33,043 bases of DNA. Source: Bacillota bacterium (GTDB taxonomy: Bacteria > Bacillota > Clostridia > Peptostreptococcales > Acidaminobacteraceae). The stretch is taken from NCBI GenBank assembly GCA_024636005.1, contig JAGXHV010000111.1, positions 1 to 33,043 of the forward strand, written 5' to 3'. Shown here in pieces: positions 13,595 to 22,151 of the stretch (the stretch's first letter is position 1; each line of letters starts with the position of its first letter). Position numbers and translations under genes: made by a program. The notes under the pieces are model-generated. The model did no database searches, was not told the origin of the DNA, and was given only the letters and a program-made list of their open reading frames with translations.

Positions 13595-16144
13595 GAATCT
13601 CCACAACAATATGAAAGCCAGTGTTCCTAACGTTATGATTGACCCTAGAACAAATCCATCAGGAATATAAATGAATTCTATGGCATGTGTACCAGAAGCT
13701 AATTCTATAGAAATGAATGCATCTCTGATTGGGATGATTTCAACAGCTTTCCCATCTACAGTAGCTTTCCACCCCTTCTCATAAGGAATGGATGTCATCA
13801 ATACACCATCCTCTTTCACATCTATTGTGCCACTCAGTTTTCTATCGGTGAAGGATGCCACTTCAAAGGTCTCATCTTTCAGTTCATTATAAGCCATTTC
13901 AAAAGCAGTTTCATCAAATTCCACCAACTCCAAATAAATATAACCATCTTTTGTCGAATCAAGCTTCATACTTGCAACTATCTCAGTTCCAGCTTCACCA
14001 ATACCAAGATCGATAATTACGCCACGTCTAGCTTCATATTTAACCGTTGACCCATTTTTCTTCACTTCAATATCTGAGCCATTGCTATCAAATGCATAGA
14101 TGTAATGCTGTAGTTCAGAATTTAATACATATGTGAAATTTATTTCACTTTCATTGTTGGGATCTTTGTTGGAATAATAAATTGCGCGTCCATTTGTAGG
14201 TTCTTTCCTAGTTGTATTGGCATAATCTTCACTGGATGGTGGCATGGCTTCAAATAATTTTATATTTTGATTGAGCGCTTTGACCACAAACTGCTCTTGT
14301 GATAAAAATGGGTTTCTAATTCTTTTATCCCACTCTTTTATAGTACTTTGAACCATAAATCCAGTTCCGATGTGATACTTGTTTTTATATACAGAGACGT
14401 TCTCGTTTTCAAAATCCAGATCATACCCCGCATTTGGCAATCTTCCATTTTGATTTCGGTCTAAAAAATATTTGATATTGTAAAGAGCGTTGACAATTGG
14501 TGTATTGGAAGTATATAAAGACCTGTTGGCAACTGGACTTCCTGACAAACCTAAGTCTTCTGAAATGGCCGATAGACTTCCATGAATAGTGGATGTAAAT
14601 GCAGAGACTCCCCTGTACCCATACAGTACTGAGTCATTGGTGGAATAAAACTTTAGCATTTCAATACGATAAAAACTCGGGTCGTTTTGATAAAGTGTAT
14701 CCACTGCTTGTTCTACGAGCTCTTTGTCGGGTGGATAATTGTCTCTTCCCGATGATCCTGCGGTGGTCACAGCTGTGGATGAAGTCAAATAGGACTCCGT
14801 TATGATCATTATTCCTAAGAACAATACAAAAATGTTGAAACGAATTTTTTTATTTTGATACATCACAATAAACAATGCATATAAAAGAACAAACGCAATA
14901 TTTAAGTATATGATGTTCTGTGGAAATGAATTTAATGTATCACCAAATCGCTCCAACAAAAGCAAATAAGCCACCAAAAAAGCTGATGGAATCAGTATTG
15001 TTCTTGTGGTGATTTCTTCGATGTTCATAAATACTTTGTAAGCAATCGTGATCAGTAAAAACGATAATACAAATGCAAATCTATAAGGCACCTCATTCGG
15101 GAAATGAAACCCATGCCATATAAAATTCAAATAATTAAAATTAAAACTTATAATCAGAAAACTGATCAATGCACCGTGAGCCATTTTCTCTCTCATTTTA
15201 ATGGGCTTTGCACTAAAGAAAACGATAACCAGCAACATCGTGATTAAGCCACTAAAAATATTTGGAAATCCGGAGCGTATACTTGGTTCTAATCCTAGAA
15301 AGAGTCTTTCTAATATTTCAGCGATAGTAAAGTAAAATTTAATTGCACTCGGATTGGTCGAAGCGGTTCCATACGTCGTCTGTAATCCTTTAAAAGCAGG
15401 AATCAAAACCAGTGCGGAGAGCCCTAAACTTGCAAGAGAATACAAGGCGATTTTTACAGTTTGTTTGAAAAAATTTCTCCATTCAAAACGATCGTGCTTG
15501 ATAAAATAAAGCAACAAATAATAAAGTACTATGAACTCTGCAATAAAATAACCAATATAAAAATTGCTGATTACGGCAAGGGCAAAACTGAAAATATATA
15601 GTAGATACCCTTCACCATTTATAATCCGGTTCAATCCCAACATAATCAAAGGAAAAAGTGCAGCTGCATCCAGCCACATGATGTTCCAGTAGTAACCCAT
15701 CATATAACCACAAAAGGCATAGAGCAGACCAAAGATCATTATACTCATATCGTTTCTTTTAAAAACACCTTTGAGATAAATTGAAAAAAACATTCCAGAA
15801 AATGCGATCTTCACAATGGTTATTATAAAGAAAAATTCTCTTAAATACGATTCGCTAACAAAAATGGACAGCAAGTACAGTGGACTCATCGCATAATAAG
15901 CCATGAGATATAAAAAATTAGTACCCATACCGACGTTCCAGCTATGAAAGAGAGAACCCCCTTCCCTTAGCTTGGTGTGGAGTTCGCTAAAAAATGGAAA
16001 GTACTGATGCCAACTGTCTATGATCATGATTTGTTTATTTCCAAAAGGATACACGCCCTCTTTAGAGAACGCTAGAAGCAATATCCCAAACGTTAATAAA
16101 AAGGTAGCACATTGATATTTATTGTTGTTAAACCAGTTTTTCAT
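13583..16144 (-). CDS. YfhO-family multispan membrane protein
   Basis: 853 residues from ATG 16144 behind AGGAGA. The N-terminal half (about 10-450) holds a dozen or so membrane spans. An early outside loop has the family features IIDSWHQYFPFFSELHTKLR and HSWNVGMGTNFLYLMAYYA, including acidic and aromatic residues expected at the catalytic face of GT-C-type glycosyltransferases. Residues about 460-820 form a beta-rich extracytoplasmic domain, and a last span (about 828-846) ends in WRFKKK. YfhO proteins of Firmicutes glycosylate cell-wall polymers such as lipoteichoic acid from undecaprenyl-phosphate sugars. The convergent GtrA/GtrB pair could supply that donor. Substrate and acceptor are inference; the family call is firm. 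Confidence 0.9.
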   Translation of the reverse strand: MKNWFNNNKYQCATFLLTFGILLLAFSKEGVYPFGNKQIMIIDSWHQYFPFFSELHTKLREGGSLFHSWNVGMGTNFLYLMAYYAMSPLYLLSIFVSESYLREFFFIITIVKIAFSGMFFSIYLKGVFKRNDMSIMIFGLLYAFCGYMMGYYWNIMWLDAAALFPLIMLGLNRIINGEGYLLYIFSFALAVISNFYIGYFIAEFIVLYYLLLYFIKHDRFEWRNFFKQTVKIALYSLASLGLSALVLIPAFKGLQTTYGTASTNPSAIKFYFTIAEILERLFLGLEPSIRSGFPNIFSGLITMLLVIVFFSAKPIKMREKMAHGALISFLIISFNFNYLNFIWHGFHFPNEVPYRFAFVLSFLLITIAYKVFMNIEEITTRTILIPSAFLVAYLLLLERFGDTLNSFPQNIIYLNIAFVLLYALFIVMYQNKKIRFNIFVLFLGIMIITESYLTSSTAVTTAGSSGRDNYPPDKELVEQAVDTLYQNDPSFYRIEMLKFYSTNDSVLYGYRGVSAFTSTIHGSLSAISEDLGLSGSPVANRSLYTSNTPIVNALYNIKYFLDRNQNGRLPNAGYDLDFENENVSVYKNKYHIGTGFMVQSTIKEWDKRIRNPFLSQEQFVVKALNQNIKLFEAMPPSSEDYANTTRKEPTNGRAIYYSNKDPNNESEINFTYVLNSELQHYIYAFDSNGSDIEVKKNGSTVKYEARRGVIIDLGIGEAGTEIVASMKLDSTKDGYIYLELVEFDETAFEMAYNELKDETFEVASFTDRKLSGTIDVKEDGVLMTSIPYEKGWKATVDGKAVEIIPIRDAFISIELASGTHAIEFIYIPDGFVLGSIITLGTLAFILLWRFKKK

Positions 16145-16245
16145 CTGAACAATCTCCTATAACTGCGTTTTTTTTATTATATCTTATTTTTCAGAAATTG
16201 TGTCCAACTCTATGTGAAAATACAATCTTTTTTTGTGCGAACTCA

Positions 16246-16271
16246 GGTACCGATTTGTACCTGTCCCCAAT
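16246..16271. repeat. Dispersed GGTACC...CTGTCCCCAAT repeat, copy D
   Basis: GGTACCGATTTGTACC followed by TGTCCCCAAT, one base different from the copy at 5047-5072. It is intergenic between YfhO and the next gene. Confidence 0.65.
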
Positions 16272-16335
16272 AAATTATTTGTTTTAAATCATGTTACTAA
16301 TAGGTATATATATAACACTACGAGGGGGAATTTAA

Positions 16336-17985
16336 ATGATGGAACTAGATTTATTTGAACAATTCAAGCAAATGGAATATATTTTCGAGAAGGAAACTGC
16401 TGAGTTTACACCGGAACAAAGAATATTATTCTTGTCTTTTTCTGATGGAAAGTCTAGGGCGTATGTCGTCAAGGGTAGAGGCCAAACCTGGGAGGACAGT
16501 TGGCAAGAAGCCAAGGAGCATTTTAGGATCAAGGCGAAGAGTGTCGGGATTGTACCCATATGGCTGAAGATGGATTGGGTGACAGAGGTGCATGAACATT
16601 CCTATACTGAATTTCTGGATTATGTATCTGGCATTAAAAGCAATTACCTCCGTGAAGGTATTGCTTTTGATCAAAATTTCAATCTTGCATTCATGGAGCA
16701 GGAAGTCAATGCCAATGTCTTCGTTCATGAGTTGAAAAATTCAGGCAGAAAAACTATGGCCTGGAAGAATATCAACTTCTATATCAAAAGCAACACAGGC
16801 CATAATCTATTGCTTGATGACAAGATCATCAATAAAATATACACATTCAGTACTCGCAGCATTTTTCATGATGGAGCGAATTGTTTTCTCCTGAATGATG
16901 AGCCCTTATCAAATGGTACGAGGATTGTTGAGGAACTGAATCGAAATACTGTGCTTTCTGCGATTGACAATGCGTCAGGGTATATGGCGGATCAGGTGAA
17001 TGAGAATGGCAAATTCCATTATGGCTATTTCCCATGTTTTGATAAGTCGATTGATCATTATAATATACTCAGGCATGCGAGTTCGACTTATTCACTCATT
17101 GAGGCGTACGAGGTCAACAGGGATGATAGATTGGTGGATTCGATCAGGTTGGCACTTGAGTATCTGGTGGACCGAGGTGTGAAAACGCTTGAGACGCCGG
17201 ATGGTGCCCAGAGGGCATTTGTGGTGGAGCATTCCAGTGACAACGAGATCAAGCTCGGTGCGAATGCGGCGGCTATTCTTGCGATCACGAAATACACCAG
17301 TGTGTTCAAGGATGACAAGTATGTTGCTGTGGCTGAGCTTTTGGCAAGTGGCATTGAGTATTTCCAAAATGATGACGGCTCTTTCGTGCATGTTTACAAC
17401 TACCCTGAGCTTTCTGTGAAGGAAGAGAATCGAATCATTTATTATGATGGTGAGGCCGCTTTCGCACTCATGCGCATATACTCTATGGACCGCAATCACA
17501 AATGGCTTGAGCTGGTGAACAAGGCTTTTGATTATTTTATTGCCAATGAATACTGGAAAAACAACGACCACTGGCTCAGTTATTGTTCTTATGAGCTTTT
17601 CCAGACGGAGTCCGATCCGAGAATTCTCGAGTTCAATCTCAAGAATGCGGATGGCATTTTGGATTTTTGTCTGACGCGTGAGACGACGTTCCCTACTTTG
17701 CTGGAGCTTTTACTTGCGACGAACAAAGCGCTGAAATACGCTAAGTCGCTTTCCATTACTTGTGATTTTATGGCTCAATTTGACGAAGTCAAATTGCTTA
17801 AAGCGATTGAACACAGGGCACACTACCAGCTCAACGGTTACATGTACCCTGAAGTGGCGATGTATTTCAAGGTGCCCGAGCATATTCTGTGGGGCTTTTT
17901 CATCAGACACCATTCGTTTAGAGTGAGGATTGATGATGTAGAGCACAATTTATCGGGCTATTGTGCGTATTTGGATGCGATTTAA
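16336..17985 (+). CDS. Helical-repeat (alpha/alpha-barrel-like) protein of unknown function
   Basis: 549 residues from ATG 16336 behind AGGGGG. A second ATG follows at once. There is no signal peptide or membrane span, so it is cytoplasmic. Residues about 20-190 are a mixed alpha/beta domain (RILFLSFSDGKSRAYVVKGR, WEDSWQEAKEHFR, PIWLKMDWV). Residues about 205-440 are paired helices with repeats typical of alpha/alpha-toroid enzymes: HASSTYSLIEAYEVNRDDR, LGANAAAILAITKYTS, YYDGEAAFALMRIYSMDRNH, WLELVNKAFDYFIANEYW. The acid- and aromatic-rich turns (QNDDGSFVH, YYDGEAAF) look like those of six-hairpin glycosidases, epimerases or cyclases, but no family is certain. It lies between envelope-glycosylation genes and a BTAD regulator. 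A sugar-related role is only a guess from context. Confidence 0.85.
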   Translation: MMELDLFEQFKQMEYIFEKETAEFTPEQRILFLSFSDGKSRAYVVKGRGQTWEDSWQEAKEHFRIKAKSVGIVPIWLKMDWVTEVHEHSYTEFLDYVSGIKSNYLREGIAFDQNFNLAFMEQEVNANVFVHELKNSGRKTMAWKNINFYIKSNTGHNLLLDDKIINKIYTFSTRSIFHDGANCFLLNDEPLSNGTRIVEELNRNTVLSAIDNASGYMADQVNENGKFHYGYFPCFDKSIDHYNILRHASSTYSLIEAYEVNRDDRLVDSIRLALEYLVDRGVKTLETPDGAQRAFVVEHSSDNEIKLGANAAAILAITKYTSVFKDDKYVAVAELLASGIEYFQNDDGSFVHVYNYPELSVKEENRIIYYDGEAAFALMRIYSMDRNHKWLELVNKAFDYFIANEYWKNNDHWLSYCSYELFQTESDPRILEFNLKNADGILDFCLTRETTFPTLLELLLATNKALKYAKSLSITCDFMAQFDEVKLLKAIEHRAHYQLNGYMYPEVAMYFKVPEHILWGFFIRHHSFRVRIDDVEHNLSGYCAYLDAI

Positions 17986-18063
17986 CGTCAAATAAATGTG
18001 TTTCTATTTCGTAAAATTTGATATAATGTATAAATACAAAAACAATTGTGGGAGAAATTTCTT

Positions 18064-19221
18064 ATGGGCATCATTCAAAGCAATGACTATACTATCCGTG
18101 CGCTTGGACAATTTGATGTGGTGAAGGGTGACGTTTCTCTTGTGATGTCTGCTTCGTCGTCGAAAAAATTGTGGGAACTTTACAAGTTTCTTCTAGTTCA
18201 TCGCGACCGAAAGTACACGCCGGAGGCTTTGATTGATCAATTGTGGGTTTCCGAATCTTATAGCGATCCGCGCAGTACGCTGAGAAGTCAGATGCACCGT
18301 TTAAGAGGCATTTTGAAAGAGGACAATACGGAGTCGATCTTATATTTGAATGGTTATTATCAATGGAATCCCGAGATTTCGATTTCTGTGGATTTGGATG
18401 ATTTTGAGGAGCATGTGCAAAAAGGTGTAGAGGCCTCTGACGACCCTGATATGGCACTGGATCATTATTTGAAGGCACTAGAGCTTTACGAAGGCGATTG
18501 TTTACCGGATCTAGTCAGCCAACACTGGATTTTTTCGATTCGGAATTATTATAGAAGGCTTTATTTGCAGACGGTTGAAAAGGCTGTTGCTTTGCTTACT
18601 GCTAGGAAGGATTATGATGCTATTGTGAAGGTTTGTCAGGATGCTGTGCAGATTGATGTTTATGAGGAAATTTTCCATATTCATCTGATGAAGGCGCTTC
18701 TGGCAAAGGGTTTACAGAAGGATGCTCTTGTACATTATGAGCAAATCACCGGGTTTTTCTATCGTGAGATGGGGCTCAAGCCTTCAGGCGAGATGCGGGC
18801 GCTTTATAAATCATTGCTCCAGGTGCATCCGACGATTCAATCGGATTCTGGTCTTGTGGATCTTTTCGAGATTGACAAGCCACTTGAGAATGCATTTTAT
18901 TGTGAGCCCGACGTGTTCAAGTCGATTTATGAACTTGAACGTCGCCGTTGTGAGCGGTCTGGTTCAGATTTCAGTATTGCTGTCCTGAGTGTGGATCCGA
19001 TTCCTAATTACACTTTTGCTCAGAATGAACTTAGACTCAATCAGCTTAAGCAGCATTTGTTGACCCATTTGCGTAAGGGTGACAGTTTCACTCGCTGGAA
19101 TGACACACAGTTTACAGTGTTGTTATTGGGCGTGGACAATGTAGTGATGCAAAAAGTGATGAATAGAATTTTGAGTGGGTTTAAGGATGGGAAAATGGTG
19201 GTGCTCTCTAGTGGGCGCTGA
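18064..19221 (+). CDS. Second BTAD (SARP-like) regulator with degenerate GGDEF-like tail
   Basis: 385 residues from ATG 18064, eight bases after GGGAGAA. An earlier TTG (18046) lies before that site and is rejected. A TATAAT at 18022-18027 is a good -10. The layout equals the paralog at 9063: winged helix (LWELYKFLLVHRDRKYTPE), BTAD helices (HYEQITGFFYREMGLKPSGE) and a C-terminal GGDEF-like fold in which LRKGDSFTRWNDTQFTVLL carries RWNDTQF (344-350) for R-GGDEF. The N-terminal 90 residues are nearly the same as the paralog's (SASSSKKLWELYKFLL in both), so the two may bind similar DNA sites. It follows the helical-repeat gene by 78 bases and ends in a palindrome-rich region whose first repeat overlaps the last codons. 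Confidence 0.85.
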   Translation: MGIIQSNDYTIRALGQFDVVKGDVSLVMSASSSKKLWELYKFLLVHRDRKYTPEALIDQLWVSESYSDPRSTLRSQMHRLRGILKEDNTESILYLNGYYQWNPEISISVDLDDFEEHVQKGVEASDDPDMALDHYLKALELYEGDCLPDLVSQHWIFSIRNYYRRLYLQTVEKAVALLTARKDYDAIVKVCQDAVQIDVYEEIFHIHLMKALLAKGLQKDALVHYEQITGFFYREMGLKPSGEMRALYKSLLQVHPTIQSDSGLVDLFEIDKPLENAFYCEPDVFKSIYELERRRCERSGSDFSIAVLSVDPIPNYTFAQNELRLNQLKQHLLTHLRKGDSFTRWNDTQFTVLLLGVDNVVMQKVMNRILSGFKDGKMVVLSSGR

Positions 19222-19839
19222 GGAACGCGCGGTGGTTTTGCGCCCGTGCGGGCGCAGTAGTTTTTGGCTTGCGCCAAGTTGGTTTTTGGCTAGCGCCAAG
19301 TGGACGGGAAAAGAGTAAGTGCGGAGAATTAGTTAATATAAAGGATACAGACATAGTAGTAAACTGTTTAAAGGGTCGATGCGTTTGCATCGACCCTTGT
19401 TTTTTTAGTAAGTCTATATTGTTGTGAAAAATGGGTTTTGGGTATAACGTTCTTCCTAACCACTTTGCGATAGCAAAAAACCAACTTGGCGCTAGCCAAA
19501 AACTACTGCGCTCGAATGAGCGCAAAACCACTGGGCGCGCATTCAAGCGCCCAATGCATCGACCCTTGTTATTGTTGTAAAACTATGTTGTTGTGAAAAA
19601 TGGGGTTTTTTGGGTTTTAACAGGCCGTCAGGCCTTAATCTCTTCCCGCTCTTCCCAACTACTTTGCGATAGCAAAAAACTACTGCGACCGGCATGGGCG
19701 CAAAACTGCTGCACTCGTTAGAGCGCCCCCCTCAGGAGCGCGCATCTTTATACTAAGAATTTCAGATATACAAAGACGCTAATAAGTTTCCTTCGGAAAC
19801 TTAACTACGCGATTTTTTGCTTCGCAAAAAATTAGGTAC
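19222..19839. repeat. Palindrome-rich mosaic repeat region, no gene seen
   Basis: About 600 bp hold nested palindromes and repeats instead of a gene. A unit that begins GCATCGACCCTTG and goes through TTGTTGTGAAAAATGGG, TTTGCGATAGCAAAA and AAACTACTGCG occurs twice in direct order (about 19387-19550 and 19553-19720). The left edge (19203-19305) is an inverted version with TTTTTGGCTAGCGCCAAG and GCGCCCGTGCGGGCGC. Near kamE come AAGTTTCC-TTC-GGAAACTT and TTTTTTGC-TTC-GCAAAAAA hairpins, which may end kam transcription. It resembles a mosaic of REP-type palindromic units. Confidence 0.7.
19371..19406 (+). terminator. Intrinsic terminator of the second BTAD gene
   Basis: AAGGGTCGATGC / GCATCGACCCTT is a perfect 12-bp stem with a 4-base loop, followed by GTTTTTTT. 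The right arm recurs at 19553 as part of the neighbouring repeat. Confidence 0.88.
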
Positions 19840-20598
19840 CTACATCCCTCTATTCACGAGCTCCTGCACTATAAACGAAGCAACATGCTCAGCGAACGAG
19901 CCAGAACCGAAGCCTGCGTCATAGCCAAGTTCTTTGGCGAGTTCGTAGGAGATTCTAGGTCCACCGGCGCATACGATCATCTTGTCGCGGATGCCTTCGG
20001 ATTCGAGAAGCTCGATGAGCTCGGTCATGTTGGCGATGTGAACGTCCTTTTGAGTGACGATTTGTGAGATGATGATGGCATCGGCATTCAGTTCGATTGC
20101 ATTTGCAACGAGTTCTTCGTTAGGAACTTGTGCGCCGAGGTTGTAAGCTTTAATGCCTTTGTAACGCTCGAGGCCATAGTGGCCGTCGAAACCTTTCATG
20201 TTCATGATGGCGTCGATGCCGACTGTGTGTGCATCTGTTCCAGAGCATGCGCCGACGATGACGATGTCGCGTTTGAAGTTGGCTTCGATGAAATCTTCCA
20301 CACCGTGGATGTCCATGACATCGGAGTCTACTTTTGGTACTTCGATGGTGGTGTAATCTATGGTGTGTGAGCATTTGCCGTACATGGTGAACATGGTGTA
20401 GCCAACGCCGAGATCTTTGGCATCCACCACTTGTGGCTCATCAATGCCCATTTTGATCAGAAGCTGCTTAGCGGCTTCTTTGCTTTCGTCGCAACATGGG
20501 ACGGGCAGTGTAAATGAAAATTGCATCATACCGTCGTTCATGGTGTCGCCGTATGGTTTTACTTTGGTGAGATCGAGTCCGTTATTGGTTGTGATCAT
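19840..20598 (-). CDS. kamE: Lysine 5,6-aminomutase beta subunit (B12-binding)
   Basis: 252 residues; the ATG overlaps the kamD stop by four bases (ATGA) behind GGAGGTG. It is the small subunit of the adenosylcobalamin- and PLP-dependent enzyme that moves the terminal amino group of beta-lysine (or D-lysine) from C6 to C5. The Rossmann-type B12 domain has the signature GTDAHTVG, with His124 as lower cobalt ligand. Lys135, eleven residues later (NMKG), corresponds to the lysine that binds PLP in the resting enzyme. The residues before that form the small dimerisation domain. It is the last gene of the kam operon and acts in the cytoplasm with KamD. Length fits the family. Confidence 0.95.
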   Translation of the reverse strand: MITTNNGLDLTKVKPYGDTMNDGMMQFSFTLPVPCCDESKEAAKQLLIKMGIDEPQVVDAKDLGVGYTMFTMYGKCSHTIDYTTIEVPKVDSDVMDIHGVEDFIEANFKRDIVIVGACSGTDAHTVGIDAIMNMKGFDGHYGLERYKGIKAYNLGAQVPNEELVANAIELNADAIIISQIVTQKDVHIANMTELIELLESEGIRDKMIVCAGGPRISYELAKELGYDAGFGSGSFAEHVASFIVQELVNRGM

Positions 20599-22151
20599 TT
20601 GGCACCTCCAAGCATCATTGGAATAAATGGATTGAAGTATCTGTCGCCCTTTTGGGTTACTCCGTCGAGGCCCTTGCCGCCGTCCATCTTACGAGTGACG
20701 CCTGCGAATTTTCCTTGCTCGATGGTTGCCATTATTCCAGTGTTTTCGATTTCTTCAAGCATGTCCGCAGCTTCTTTGAGAACGCCTTGTGCACGGGACT
20801 GGATGATGCCACCGCTTTTGAATTCAATCTCATCACCGAGGTGACGTAAGTTTTTGAAGACATATTTTGCGTTTTCAATAGAAAGCGCACGGTCCTGTAG
20901 TAAAGGTGTATGAATCGCTTCAGTGAGCATGCCAAGAAGCTGTAAGCCTTGTCCTGTCATAATTGAAACTGCATTGAAAAGTGTGTCCTGTACATGACCT
21001 TTAAAGATGTCGCCAGTTTTGAATTTTGTAGGTGGCATGTATTTGAGCGGCGCATTTGGGAAGATTTCTCTCGCCATTTGCGCTTGTGATAATTCAAGTA
21101 AAAAACCGTCTTCTGTTTCAGGGTTCATCTCGAATGCGTGTCCGAGGCCCATTTGTTCTTCTGGAAGACCTGCGAGGAGTGCAAATTGCTCATTGATGAG
21201 CTGCGATGCAAGTACTGTGTGTGCTTCCTCAATGGCGTCTGAAGTGGTGAGATAGTTGTCTTCACCAGTGTTGATGATGATGCCCGCAAAACCGTTGATC
21301 ACTCTTGAGAAGTATTGGTCAACGAGTGTTCTTTGCATGTTGATGTCTCTGAAGAGGATGCCGTAAAGGGCGTCGTTCAGCATGACATCGAGTCTTTCAA
21401 TAGCGCCCATTGCAGCGATTTCAGGCATACAAAGGCCTGAGCAGTAGTTGCAAAGACGGATGTATCTACCGACTTCTGAACCCACTTCGTCAAGTGCCGT
21501 ACGCATGATTCTGAAGTTTTCCTGAGTGGCGTAAGTACCGCCGAAGCCTTCTGTAGTTGCTCCGAAAGGCACATAGTCGAGGAGACTTTGTGCAGTGGTA
21601 CGGATAACAGCGATGATGTCTGCGCCTTGTCGAGCTGCGGCTTGCGCCTGCAGTACGTCTTCGTATATGTTGCCTGTTGCTACGATAACATAAAGGTAAG
21701 GTTTTGGCCCTTCACCGATAGTGCTTAAGTAGTCATCACGCTGTGCACGGTTGCCACTGATGAGGGCTACCATTTTTTCTGCTTCCTCTTCAATCACTGC
21801 TTTGATCTTGGATTCATCTTGAACCGGTAATTTGGTCAGATCGATTTCGCCGGCGGATATTGCCAGTGCGATTTCTTGAGCGGTCTTGCCGGTTGCGACC
21901 ATGGCGTTGCCCATCCAAAATGCCGCGCCTTCTGCAAGTCCGCCGCCTTTTTTGATGTTGTCCACTACCACGTTCGGAAGAGGTCTTTCGATATCGTCAA
22001 TACCATCTACGCCGAGTAATCTTACGATTGTACGTTCAACGGTGACGGTGGTATGACGTTCGATAAATGTTTGCGTGTCTTCAGCGATCACTCTTGCGGA
22101 GTTACGCGCTTTTTCCACGACACTGAAATCAAGATTTAATTTGCTCGTCAT
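20595..22151 (-). CDS. kamD: Lysine 5,6-aminomutase alpha subunit
   Basis: 518 residues from ATG 22151 with GGAGG six bases upstream; it overlaps the end of kamC by 23 bases. It is the large TIM-barrel subunit that holds PLP phosphate, substrate and the adenosyl group, and it pairs with KamE. Family stretches are clear: a Cys/Asn-rich strand (RYIRLCNYCSGLCMPEIAAM), the adjoining FRDINMQRTLVDQYFSR, and EEQMGLGHAFEMNPETED, with a C-terminal KFAGVTRKMDGGKGLDGV. Length is as expected. Translational coupling with both neighbours suggests balanced production of the complex. Confidence 0.95.
   Translation of the reverse strand: MTSKLNLDFSVVEKARNSARVIAEDTQTFIERHTTVTVERTIVRLLGVDGIDDIERPLPNVVVDNIKKGGGLAEGAAFWMGNAMVATGKTAQEIALAISAGEIDLTKLPVQDESKIKAVIEEEAEKMVALISGNRAQRDDYLSTIGEGPKPYLYVIVATGNIYEDVLQAQAAARQGADIIAVIRTTAQSLLDYVPFGATTEGFGGTYATQENFRIMRTALDEVGSEVGRYIRLCNYCSGLCMPEIAAMGAIERLDVMLNDALYGILFRDINMQRTLVDQYFSRVINGFAGIIINTGEDNYLTTSDAIEEAHTVLASQLINEQFALLAGLPEEQMGLGHAFEMNPETEDGFLLELSQAQMAREIFPNAPLKYMPPTKFKTGDIFKGHVQDTLFNAVSIMTGQGLQLLGMLTEAIHTPLLQDRALSIENAKYVFKNLRHLGDEIEFKSGGIIQSRAQGVLKEAADMLEEIENTGIMATIEQGKFAGVTRKMDGGKGLDGVTQKGDRYFNPFIPMMLGGAK

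Noticed and set aside
20150-20374. Arg/His-rich frames opposite or out of phase inside kamE and neighbours
   Set aside because: They are shifted-frame products of GC-richer codons within well-identified enzymes.
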